DNA from: Alcaligenaceae bacterium
GTDB taxonomy: Bacteria > Pseudomonadota > Gammaproteobacteria > Burkholderiales > Burkholderiaceae_B
Direction: 5' to 3'
Assembly (NCBI GenBank): GCA_947378965.1
Contig: CANCMG010000026.1
Span: forward strand, 1 to 45,985
DNA length: 45,985 nucleotides
In this document: positions 26,239 to 34,182 of the stretch, in pieces
How positions within the stretch are numbered: position 1 is the first letter of the stretch
Layout: each line of letters begins with the position of its first letter
Notes under the pieces: model-generated
What the model was told of the DNA's origin: nothing
The model's database searches: none
The model's input: only the letters and a program-made list of their open reading frames with translations
Translations under genes and position numbers: made by a program

Positions 26239-26336
26239 GTTGACATCCTTCCCGCCCTCAGTCGATGACTGCCGCTCACGCGGAAAGGACGGGGATTCCT
26301 ACGGTGCTTAGATACAGGATGCGCTCTGGGAGCATC
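26239..26336 (-). mobile_element. IS200/IS605-type right-end / omegaRNA terminus relic without tnpB
   Basis: Read on the minus strand, the segment contains AAGCACCGTAGGAATCCCCG and ends GGGCGGGAAGGATGTCAA, the familiar 3' terminus of TnpB-bearing IS605-family elements as I remember it. The terminal stem CCCGUCC/GGGCGGG forms on the minus strand with a G-U pair; the plus strand would have a C-A mismatch there, so orientation is clear. Instead of a small loop it encloses two hairpins: CCGC-GUGA-GCGG (a GNRA tetraloop) and CAGUC-AUC-GACUG. A further stem lies at 26318-26336. No tnpA or tnpB frame is present. It sits between convergent hydrolase and phosphatase genes. Confidence 0.62.
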
Positions 26337-26409
26337 TCAGCTACTGCAGGCCTTGCACGCCTCTAACTAGCATGACGAATTTACCAGCCACAAAGAAGAC
26401 AGCGCAGCG

Positions 26410-27051
26410 CTAAGGGCGGGGGCTAGGAAACACTTGATGGGATAGGTGGCTACCATCAGGCTTAGCACGAACTAGCACCATGTCGCCCACGGCCACAACT
26501 CGGCCCGTGTACGCCTCGATATTCACGTGATGGGTCACCAAGATCAAGGGCTGTTTCGGGTACGCCTTCAGACTTGCTGCGACAAATGTTTGTAGCGCAG
26601 CCGTTTGCGGCTTAGCCAAACTCATGTCATCAAAAAATGAATTCAACGAAGGCTCGACACTGACCGCACCTAGCGCCAACAGCCGTGCAGTGTCGGTACA
26701 GCGACACCAGACACTACTAAAAATTTTAGGAGCGCTCACACCTTGTGCGGTTAGCCAGCGCCCAATTAGTACCGATTGTTGCCGCCCCGCTTCGCCCAAA
26801 TTACGTTGCGTGGCGCATTGGTCAAGCTTGTAGCCAGCAGGGTCACCGACACCCGGCGCATCGGCATGACGCATCAACAAGACGTGTTGACCATCGGTCA
26901 GGTCGTCCAGCAAACCAGCGAACGCAGGTTGAGCTCCTGCTAGCAGCAGGCTCAGGCCTAGCGAGACAAGGTGGGCCGCTCTAAGCCAAGTCGGCATCAC
27001 GAAGATGCTTCTGCTGAGCGACTGTTGTAATAATTTGAGGGTGCGTTGCAT
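26410..27051 (-). CDS. Periplasmic histidine phosphatase family protein
   Basis: A 213-residue protein of the histidine phosphatase (phosphoglycerate-mutase-like) clan. The catalytic motif is LLMRHADAPG, the second Arg region is SVWCRCTDTARLL and the second His is in LVTHHVNIEAYTG. A long N-terminal signal-like stretch (LVSLGLSLLLAGAQPAFA) suggests export; translation could also begin at an inner ATG at 26997 that gives a shorter signal peptide. The substrate is unknown; periplasmic members often act on phosphorylated sugars or polyphosphate groups. Confidence 0.85.
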   Translation of the reverse strand: MQRTLKLLQQSLSRSIFVMPTWLRAAHLVSLGLSLLLAGAQPAFAGLLDDLTDGQHVLLMRHADAPGVGDPAGYKLDQCATQRNLGEAGRQQSVLIGRWLTAQGVSAPKIFSSVWCRCTDTARLLALGAVSVEPSLNSFFDDMSLAKPQTAALQTFVAASLKAYPKQPLILVTHHVNIEAYTGRVVAVGDMVLVRAKPDGSHLSHQVFPSPRP

Positions 27052-27203
27052 GACAAGCTCTAGGGTGGGATGGCCTTACGTGACGGACACTCATTCACGA
27101 ATACTGAGCATGACTGAGCCCTGAGATCATCTCATAACGCAAGAAAAAATCAAGAACAACCACACCCGTGCAGAAGATTGCCCAACAAAGGAAAGAGCAC
27201 GTA

Positions 27204-28448
27204 TCAGCCAAACTTTCGCAATGCGCGCGACACCCAAAATGGCGACACCGCCAGGCCTACACTTACCATCGAAAAAATAATGCTGATCGCGTAACCGCCT
27301 GTCTGATCGTGCAGCCAACCCGACAATAATGCGCCGCTAGCCGCCCCAATCGACATGAAGGCGTACAACGCACCGTAAATGGTCGCCAGACCAGGACCCG
27401 GAAAGAGCTTTGAGCAAAGCCCCGAAATAATCGGCCCACGCGCACCCTGCGCGATCCCAAAGAAGGCGACAAAGCCAAACAAAAACCACGGCGACGGGTA
27501 GAACGCCATCGCCAGCAAATTTGCAAGACCTAAAAACGTACAACTGAAAGTGATGGTCACAATCAAGCGATGACCAAACTTATCAGCCAGCTTGCCCGAA
27601 GAGCCCACCCCCAGCACAGAGAGCATACCTGCAACCCCAAAGGCGCTCGCCGCCTCAAACGCAGAAAACCCCGATTCAACCAAGAAGGCAATGGTCTGTA
27701 CCATCACCGTATAAATCACCACTGAAGTAAAGAAAAATGCCTGCGCTAAAGCCCAAAACCCTGGCGAACGTATCGCCAGACGCAAGGGTGCAAAAATATT
27801 TTTTGACAACGGTGCTGCACCAAGCGACCGCGCGTAATCAGCATGCCCTGCGCGAATGATGCGCCACGGCAACAGCATGACCAGAGGCAAGAGCACCAAG
27901 ATCAGCCCCCCCAGAATATGGTACGCGTTGCGCCACCCAACCGTGTCGTTTAAATATTGCGCAAAGGGCACCATCACCAAGGTGCCGGCTCCAAACCCTG
28001 CGTAGGCGATACCAATCGCAGTACTTGTATTGTTTGGAAACCAACGACTAATCAAACTTTGTGATGGCACCATCCCTAAAGAGGTCACACCGATTCCTCC
28101 GGCGACACCCACACACAAATGAAACTGCCAAAGTTGTGTGAGGTTGCCGGCGACTAAGTAACCTAGCCCCAAACTTGCGAACCCTACCGCACAAACGACA
28201 CGCGGCCCCAGTCGATCGAACATAATGCCGATAAGCGGCGCTGAAAAACCATTGGCGAGCATGTAAATCGAGTACACGCTAGAGATCTCTGAGCGACTCC
28301 AACCAAATTGTGTTTCGATGGGCAACAAAAAGGTGACATAGGCGTCACCGATCCCACGGCCAAGCAAGTTGAACATAAAACAGATCACCAACACCACAAA
28401 GGCCATGGTGGCATCTGTGGGCCGGGTGTTGCTAAAGACCGGCTTCAC
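27204..28448 (-). CDS. Major facilitator superfamily transporter
   Basis: A 414-residue MFS protein with about 12 membrane segments, resembling the oxalate/formate or monocarboxylate-type (OFA/MCT-like) carriers. The loop motif GIMFDRLGPRVVCA after helix 2 and its repeat KLADKFGHRLIV between helices 8 and 9 are clear. It is the last gene of the large minus-strand catabolic run, 1 bp after the MaoC gene. It may import a related acid or export a product. Confidence 0.88.
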   Translation of the reverse strand: MKPVFSNTRPTDATMAFVVLVICFMFNLLGRGIGDAYVTFLLPIETQFGWSRSEISSVYSIYMLANGFSAPLIGIMFDRLGPRVVCAVGFASLGLGYLVAGNLTQLWQFHLCVGVAGGIGVTSLGMVPSQSLISRWFPNNTSTAIGIAYAGFGAGTLVMVPFAQYLNDTVGWRNAYHILGGLILVLLPLVMLLPWRIIRAGHADYARSLGAAPLSKNIFAPLRLAIRSPGFWALAQAFFFTSVVIYTVMVQTIAFLVESGFSAFEAASAFGVAGMLSVLGVGSSGKLADKFGHRLIVTITFSCTFLGLANLLAMAFYPSPWFLFGFVAFFGIAQGARGPIISGLCSKLFPGPGLATIYGALYAFMSIGAASGALLSGWLHDQTGGYAISIIFSMVSVGLAVSPFWVSRALRKFG

Positions 28449-28449
28449 C

Positions 28450-28902
28450 TTACGCGGGACGACACTTCATGAACCCCGAGCGCACGCAGATACAAACAAT
28501 TTCACCGCGTTGGTTGATGCCGTGATGCTCAAACTCGACAATCCCAGCGTCTTTGCGCGACTTGCTTAAACGCTTCGAGACAATTTTTGTCTCGACGTGG
28601 ATCGTATCGCCATAAAACACAGGGTGCGGAAACCGAGTATCTGTCATGCCAAGGTTGGCGATCGTCGTACCAAGCGTGGTCTCACCAACCGTGAGCCCAA
28701 TCACCAGACCTAAGGTAAACAGGCTATTGACCAAAATTTGGCCGAACTCAGTTTTAGACGCAAACTCTTTATCCAGATGCAAGGGTTGCGGGTTCATGGT
28801 GAGTGTTGAGAACAACACGTTATCCATTTCAGTGACGGTACGCGTCATAGAATGCTTAAACAGTTGGCCCACTTCAAACTCTTCAAAGTACAAACCTGCC
28901 AT
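28450..28902 (-). CDS. MaoC-family acyl-CoA hydratase (mesaconyl-/itaconyl-CoA hydratase-like)
   Basis: A 150-residue single hot-dog protein of the MaoC family. The active-site region reads TLTMNPQPLHLDKEFA. The catalytic His of hydratase-2 is present, but the partner Asp of the classical GD-x-NP-x-H motif is Thr by my alignment. This variant is common in a subgroup found with CitE-like lyases, acyl-CoA dehydrogenases and CoA-transferases. Expected reaction: hydration of a branched unsaturated dicarboxyl-CoA to a citramalyl-CoA-like product. It lies 9 bp after the acyl-CoA dehydrogenase gene. Confidence 0.87.
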   Translation of the reverse strand: MAGLYFEEFEVGQLFKHSMTRTVTEMDNVLFSTLTMNPQPLHLDKEFASKTEFGQILVNSLFTLGLVIGLTVGETTLGTTIANLGMTDTRFPHPVFYGDTIHVETKIVSKRLSKSRKDAGIVEFEHHGINQRGEIVCICVRSGFMKCRPA

Positions 28903-28911
28903 GATGGTCTC

Positions 28912-30078
28912 CTAGTAGGATTTGGGTAAGCCAAGCACACGCTCGGCGATAAAGCACAAAATTAATTGTGGGCTGACAGGTGCGATGCGTGTGATCATGA
29001 CTTCGCGCAGATAGCGTTCAACGTGATACTCCTTCGCATAACCAAAGCCGCCATGCGTCATGACCGCTTGCTGGCAGGCATTAAAGCCAGCCTCACCACC
29101 CAAATACTTCGCCGCATTGGCTTGCGCGCCGCACGACTCACCCTTATCAAACATTGAAGCCGCATGAAACACCATCAGGTTTGCCGCCTCAAGTTCCATC
29201 CAGTTTGCGGCCAACGGGTGTTGAATCCCTTGATTCATACCGATCGGGCGATCAAACACCACACGCTGCTTGGCATACTCAGTGGCCTTTTTAAGAGCGA
29301 CACGGCCTAAGCCCACGCCCTCTGCACCAATCAAAATACGCTCGGCATTCATGCCATGCATGATGTAATGAAAGCCCTTGCCTTCTTCACCGATACGATC
29401 TTCGACAGGCACTTTCAACCCATCAATAAACAACTCGTTTGAGTCAACGGCTTTGCGCCCCATCTTTTCAATTTCGTGTACGCGAATAAAATCACGATCA
29501 AATTTTGTATAAAACAAACTCAAGCCGTCGGTGTGTTTCGTGACCTGCTCAAGCGGTGTCGTGCGCGCCAGAATCAACATTTTTTCAGCAACCTGCGCTG
29601 TTGAAATCCAAACCTTAGTGCCACTCAACACATAGTGATCGCCAACGCGCTCAGCCTTAACCTTTAACTGCGTAGTGTTCAAACCGGTATTAGGTTCGGT
29701 CACCGCAAAGCAGGCACGTTCTTTACCCGATATCAACGGCGGCAGCATACGACGCTTTTGCTCTTCGGTGCCGAACTGCACAACAGGATTTAGACCAAAA
29801 ATATTCATGTGCACCGCTGACGCACCACTCATGCCTGCGCCAGACTCACTAATCGTTTGCATCATGATCGAGGCTTCGGTGATACCAAGTCCAGAGCCAC
29901 CGTATTGCTCAGGAATACAGATCCCTAACCAGCCATCTTTTGCCAAGGCCTGATGCAACTCAGTCGGAAACCCACCATGCCGGTCTTTTTCAAGCCAAAA
30001 GTGATCATCAAACTGCTCACAAATTTTGCTAATCGCCTCACGAATACTTTCTTGCTCTTGTGTAAATGAGAAATCCAT
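28912..30078 (-). CDS. Acyl-CoA dehydrogenase family protein
   Basis: A 388-residue acyl-CoA dehydrogenase. The substrate/FAD loop reads TEPNTGLNTTQLK instead of TEPxAGSD, and the C-terminal position of the usual catalytic Glu (YEG) reads RIAPVSPQL. E246 in GMNAERIL aligns with the helix-G Glu used by isovaleryl-CoA dehydrogenase, so the base may be relocated. Family role: alpha,beta-dehydrogenation with electron transfer to ETF. In this cluster a methylsuccinyl-CoA- or isovaleryl-like branched substrate is plausible. It precedes the MaoC gene. Confidence 0.9.
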   Translation of the reverse strand: MDFSFTQEQESIREAISKICEQFDDHFWLEKDRHGGFPTELHQALAKDGWLGICIPEQYGGSGLGITEASIMMQTISESGAGMSGASAVHMNIFGLNPVVQFGTEEQKRRMLPPLISGKERACFAVTEPNTGLNTTQLKVKAERVGDHYVLSGTKVWISTAQVAEKMLILARTTPLEQVTKHTDGLSLFYTKFDRDFIRVHEIEKMGRKAVDSNELFIDGLKVPVEDRIGEEGKGFHYIMHGMNAERILIGAEGVGLGRVALKKATEYAKQRVVFDRPIGMNQGIQHPLAANWMELEAANLMVFHAASMFDKGESCGAQANAAKYLGGEAGFNACQQAVMTHGGFGYAKEYHVERYLREVMITRIAPVSPQLILCFIAERVLGLPKSY

Positions 30079-30139
30079 ATTTGCTTATCCAAAAATAAAA
30101 TATTAATTTGTTACGAGCGATTATTCATCTGCATATTGC

Positions 30140-31162
30140 TTAGTTTTCTTTAACGGCTGACTGAAACGCTTTTAATACTGCCGTACCAGGCTTGCCGCGC
30201 TGGTCGAGGCCTTGAGCCCATTTTGCCCCCACCACTTGCATGCTGTCAGATAGGATTTTCTTGTCCGAAGCCGAAAGCGCAACAAACGTGACACCCTTTT
30301 GTCGAATTTTTTCAATATCTGTCACCACGTCTTTATCTGCAATCTCACAGGCGCGTCGGGTCGTTGCCTCACCCGCCTCATCCATTGCCTGTTGAATTTT
30401 GATCGGTAGCCTTTTAAAACGAGCCTCGCTCATCATATAAGTAAGTACTGCGCTACCAAAATTCTCATCAGAGGTGCCATATTTGCTAATGCCCGCTAAG
30501 TCATACGACAGTAAGCTACCGAACGGAAACAACATGCCATCGATCGTGCCACGCGACAACGATTCGTACACCTCTGGCGCTGACATTCGCACAGGCACAG
30601 CCGCAAAACTGCGTACCGTCGCGTCCATCGCTCCGCCAGCTGTACGCAATTTCATGCCTTCTAAGTTTTTATAAGTATCAATTATTTTTTTCCCGGAAAA
30701 GATCTGATACGGTGGCAACACAATGACAAACATCAGACGCACGCCGTTTGAAGCGTACTCTTGTTTAGCCAAAATGCCCTCATTTCGCGATAGCTTCCAG
30801 TAGGCCAAGCTCGCTTGACACGAAGTCGAGAAGCCCCCTGGCAGTTCGGCAGCCGCACTTAAGGGCATTTTGTCTGAAGCGTATGACGGCACTACATACC
30901 CGACATCTACGACTCCAGACTGAGTCAGTGCAAGTAAATCTTTCGCCTTCCCGAGTTGCTCGGCCGGATAATACTCAAACTGTATCGGCATCCCTGAAAG
31001 GCGTGTCACCTCGCTCATCCAAAACTTAGTGCCAGTCTCTGCAAAGAAGTGACCAACCGGCAGAGAGTCTGCCACTCGCAACTTTTCTTGGGCCAGCGCT
31101 TGAGCAGCCACTGCAGACAACATGGTGAAACTTAGTACGGCTATTTTCATCGACAATTTCAT
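30140..31162 (-). CDS. dctP: TRAP transporter substrate-binding protein (DctP family), second copy
   Basis: A 340-residue DctP-family receptor starting at the ATG whose last bases overlap the stop of the first receptor (ATGA). A Sec-type signal peptide spans about residues 1-24 (IAVLSFTMLSAVAAQALAQ). The core segments EYYPAEQLGKAKDLLALT and APEVYESLSRGTIDGMLFP, with the ligand-carboxylate Arg region LRTAGG, are intact. The two receptors are clearly paralogues. It is the last TRAP gene before the acyl-CoA dehydrogenase. Confidence 0.9.
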   Translation of the reverse strand: MKLSMKIAVLSFTMLSAVAAQALAQEKLRVADSLPVGHFFAETGTKFWMSEVTRLSGMPIQFEYYPAEQLGKAKDLLALTQSGVVDVGYVVPSYASDKMPLSAAAELPGGFSTSCQASLAYWKLSRNEGILAKQEYASNGVRLMFVIVLPPYQIFSGKKIIDTYKNLEGMKLRTAGGAMDATVRSFAAVPVRMSAPEVYESLSRGTIDGMLFPFGSLLSYDLAGISKYGTSDENFGSAVLTYMMSEARFKRLPIKIQQAMDEAGEATTRRACEIADKDVVTDIEKIRQKGVTFVALSASDKKILSDSMQVVGAKWAQGLDQRGKPGTAVLKAFQSAVKEN

Positions 31163-32202
31163 TTGAGTGCCCCTTGAAAAGCGTTCAACACCTCGGTACC
31201 TGCTTTGCCACGTTTGTCGAGCGCCTGCGCCCACTCGGTACTCACCGTCGCCATTAACTCGAGCAATTTCTTTTTGTCTGCGGCTGGCAATTCAACCACC
31301 GTATCACCCGCTTGCTTGAGTTTTTGTACATCGGCCGTTTCACGCTCATCCGAAACAACGCAGGCCTGCGCGGTCACCATATTGCCAGCTTGCACCATGG
31401 CCTGCTGCACATTGGCAGGCAGGGTTTTCCACCGCTTTTCGCTGATGACATAATTCACAATAAAGCTACCAAAGTTTTCACCAATCGTCGAATACTTTAC
31501 TAAATTTTGTAAGTCGTACGACAAAATGCTTGAATATGGAAACAACATTCCATCAATCGTACCTCTAGCCAGTGACTCGTAGACTTCTGGAGTGGCCATT
31601 TGCACGGATACAGCATTGAGTTTGCGCGCAGCGATGTCTTTTGCGCCGCCACTCGTACGAATTTTCATACCCTCAAAGCTTTTGAGCCCCTCAATCTTTT
31701 GTTTAGCGAAGAACACTTGATACGGCGGCAGTACCAAGGTGAACAGCACCCGCACCCCAAGCGGTTTAAATTCTTTTTTATCTAGTAAGCCGCCGTCTTG
31801 CGCAATTTTCCAGTAGGCTGCCGTGCCCGAACATGAGGTCGAAAAACTCAACGGTAACTCGGCCACCGCAGCGAGTGGCATTTTGTCACCAACGAAAGAC
31901 GGCGCGACATAAGCAATGTCGACAACACCCGCCAATGTGAGTGCAAGCATATCTTTCGCTTTGCCGAGTTGCTCTGCAGGATAATATTCGTACTCGATTG
32001 CCCCATTCGTCAAGCGCTTGACTTCATCAAAAAATGGGATCGTGGCAGATTTTGGAATGTAATGGCCATTGGGAAACGAGTCTCCCACACGAAACTTGAT
32101 GGGCTGCGCGTGTACAAACGCACTGCAACCAAGCGTCAGAAAACTCGCAAAAAAAGCATGCGTTAGCGTTTTATAAAAAAAATTACGTCTTGTCTGTTTC
32201 AT
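31159..32202 (-). CDS. dctP: TRAP transporter substrate-binding protein (DctP family), first copy
   Basis: A 347-residue DctP-family receptor 42 bp downstream of dctM. Its leader begins KQTRRNFFYKTLTHAFF, which fits a twin-arginine (Tat) pattern, unlike its Sec-type partner. The mature part shares EYYPAEQLGKAKDMLALT and TPEVYESLARGTIDGMLFP with the next gene. The Arg of KIRTSGG is the expected carboxylate contact. It presents a dicarboxylate-like ligand to DctQM. Confidence 0.9.
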   Translation of the reverse strand: MKQTRRNFFYKTLTHAFFASFLTLGCSAFVHAQPIKFRVGDSFPNGHYIPKSATIPFFDEVKRLTNGAIEYEYYPAEQLGKAKDMLALTLAGVVDIAYVAPSFVGDKMPLAAVAELPLSFSTSCSGTAAYWKIAQDGGLLDKKEFKPLGVRVLFTLVLPPYQVFFAKQKIEGLKSFEGMKIRTSGGAKDIAARKLNAVSVQMATPEVYESLARGTIDGMLFPYSSILSYDLQNLVKYSTIGENFGSFIVNYVISEKRWKTLPANVQQAMVQAGNMVTAQACVVSDERETADVQKLKQAGDTVVELPAADKKKLLELMATVSTEWAQALDKRGKAGTEVLNAFQGALK

Positions 32203-32244
32203 ATATTGACTCCGTCAATGGTTGTTATTTTTTACATAAAACAA

Positions 32245-33531
32245 TTACTTCATCGTTGAAGGTAACCACAAAATAATTTCAGGAAACACCACAAATAACG
32301 CAATCACGAGTATGTGCGCCACGACATGAGGCATCACGCCTTGAAAAATTTCAGCTAACGGTCGACCCGTATACCTCGAGACCACGAAAACATTAAGCCC
32401 CACCGGCGGCGTCACCATGCCAACCTCTGCAGTCACAATCACAATCACCCCAAACCAAATTGGATCAAAGCCCAGTGCTTTAACCAAGGGCAATACGATT
32501 GGCACAGTCAAAATCAGAATCGCAATCTGGTCCATCAAGCAACCGAGTATTAAATAACCAAATAAGATCATCGCCATCACGACCCAACGCGAGACATCAA
32601 GAGCACCTATCCATTTGACAAGCTCTTGCGTAGTCTGCGTCAGCGTAAAGAAATAACCAAAAATATGCGCGCCTAAAATGATCAGTACGATCATGCAGCT
32701 TGTATGGGCAGAGCGCGTCAATGCATCGGTTGCGCTTTGCAGATTGATCTTTTTTGCTTGCCATGCCAATACAAAGGCACCAAAGGCGCCTAAGCCTGAA
32801 GCTTCTGTGGGCGTTGCAATGCCGGTATAGATGAACCCCGTCACGGCCATAAACAAAATCAGCATTGGCCAAACGACTTTAAGCGACAGCAGCTTGTCTT
32901 TGAAGCTATACGACTGACCCAAAGGCGCCCGACTCGGGTCACGCCAAACGAGATAGTAGACCGTCGCCATAATTGCAAACGTGACAACGATTCCTGGAAT
33001 GACACCACCTACCAACAGTTGGCCGATACTGACATCGGCAATAATGCCGTAAAGCACCAACGCAATGCTGGGAGGGATCAACATCGCAAGCGTGCCCGAG
33101 ATCGCAACAACACCACAGGCCAGTTGCGGCTCGTAACCCTGCTTTAACATCGCTGGAATCGTTGTCGCTGACAATGTCGCGGCCGAAGCAGTGCTCGAAC
33201 CCGAGATCGCACCAAACCCTGCGCCGGCAATCGCGGTGGCCATCCCAAGCCCGCCGGGTACGCGGCCAACCCACGTTGCCGCTGCTTTGAATAAGCTATC
33301 GGCCACACCACTCAAAATGACAAACTCAGCCATCAACACAAACATCGGTACAGAGATGAGTTCGTAAGAGCTAGCGGCCGAGAAGGGTGTGGTCTGCAAC
33401 ACGCCCAGCACCATGCTGAGACCACCAAGCGACCAAAGTCCAACCGCCCCAGCCACCGCTAGAGAAAGCGCCACCGGACAACCCAGCGCGAGCAAAGTCA
33501 GCAGTAGCAGTACGACTGTTATTGTTAACAT
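32245..33531 (-). CDS. dctM: TRAP transporter large permease DctM
   Basis: A 428-residue membrane protein with about 11-12 helices, the sodium-coupled transport subunit. Diagnostic features are GFGAISGSSTASAATLSATTI, followed by a Pro-rich segment LAMLIPPSIALVLYG, and the C-terminal VTPPVGLNVFVVS. Its start overlaps the dctQ stop by one base (TAATG). It forms the channel with DctQ for the two DctP receptors. Confidence 0.94.
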   Translation of the reverse strand: MLTITVVLLLLTLLALGCPVALSLAVAGAVGLWSLGGLSMVLGVLQTTPFSAASSYELISVPMFVLMAEFVILSGVADSLFKAAATWVGRVPGGLGMATAIAGAGFGAISGSSTASAATLSATTIPAMLKQGYEPQLACGVVAISGTLAMLIPPSIALVLYGIIADVSIGQLLVGGVIPGIVVTFAIMATVYYLVWRDPSRAPLGQSYSFKDKLLSLKVVWPMLILFMAVTGFIYTGIATPTEASGLGAFGAFVLAWQAKKINLQSATDALTRSAHTSCMIVLIILGAHIFGYFFTLTQTTQELVKWIGALDVSRWVVMAMILFGYLILGCLMDQIAILILTVPIVLPLVKALGFDPIWFGVIVIVTAEVGMVTPPVGLNVFVVSRYTGRPLAEIFQGVMPHVVAHILVIALFVVFPEIILWLPSTMK

Positions 33532-34076
33532 TACAAAGTCTCCTCAGTACCGGCAACGGGAGGCAACGCGATCACAGAACGACTTTGCACCAGCGACAGT
33601 CCATGTCCAACAAATCGAAACAACATGCGCACGAGCATCAATCCACAGCCGATTGGGACGGCCGCATAAGACACCCACGTCGGCCAGGCGATGCCACCCG
33701 CCATGACATCGCCGCCGATAAAGCTTTCATACGTTCGAATGATCGACATATAAAAAATGCCAATAAATACTAGGCTGGCGAAACCATAGGCAACGCATTC
33801 AGCCAAATGACGTAACGGTGTCGGCATGTAGTTATGCAGAATATCGACGCTGACATGCCCGTTATGGTTCAACGTATCAGACAGGGCAAAAAAGAATAAA
33901 CCCACCATCAAATACAGTGAGATCAACTCGTATGACCAAGACAGTGGCGAATTAAAAAAGTAGCGCAAGAAGACATCGCACACGACCACGAGCATGATTG
34001 CAAAAAGCATCACCGCTGCAACTTTGTTCAACAATCGCTCACAGCGACTAATTAACTGGTGGATTCGTTCAATCAT
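33531..34076 (-). CDS. dctQ: TRAP transporter small permease DctQ
   Basis: A 181-residue protein with four membrane helices typical of DctQ (first helix VAAVMLFAIMLVVVCDVFLRYFF, with the conserved RYFFNSPLSWSYE loop). It begins the TRAP genes dctQ-dctM-dctP-dctP. It lies 104 bp downstream of the CoA-transferase-like gene across a repeat-filled gap that may carry an extra promoter or control site. Confidence 0.92.
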   Translation of the reverse strand: MIERIHQLISRCERLLNKVAAVMLFAIMLVVVCDVFLRYFFNSPLSWSYELISLYLMVGLFFFALSDTLNHNGHVSVDILHNYMPTPLRHLAECVAYGFASLVFIGIFYMSIIRTYESFIGGDVMAGGIAWPTWVSYAAVPIGCGLMLVRMLFRFVGHGLSLVQSRSVIALPPVAGTEETL

Positions 34077-34097
34077 TGCTGCAACCTATTAAAAATT

Positions 34098-34182
34098 ATT
34101 ATTGGATGGTGCTGTACCTAATTTATTATTGGATGGCGCGATACCTAATCTATTATGGGCTGGTGCTCGCTATGCCTAGTCT
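34098..34182. repeat. Imperfect 27-bp tandem repeats upstream of dctQ
   Basis: Three units: 34098-34124, 34125-34151 and a diverged 31-bp unit 34152-34182. Each holds the words ATTATTGGATGG and TACCTAAT. They fill the gap between the acetyl-CoA hydrolase-family gene and dctQ, touching the former's stop. No promoter was recognised in them. Like the array in the liv operon, this one separates functional blocks of one long operon. Confidence 0.75.

Noticed and set aside
26228-26409. Hidden tnpB or tnpA gene next to the IS605-like end
   Set aside because: The remaining DNA is under 200 bp with no transposase motifs; only the terminal RNA-like part survives.
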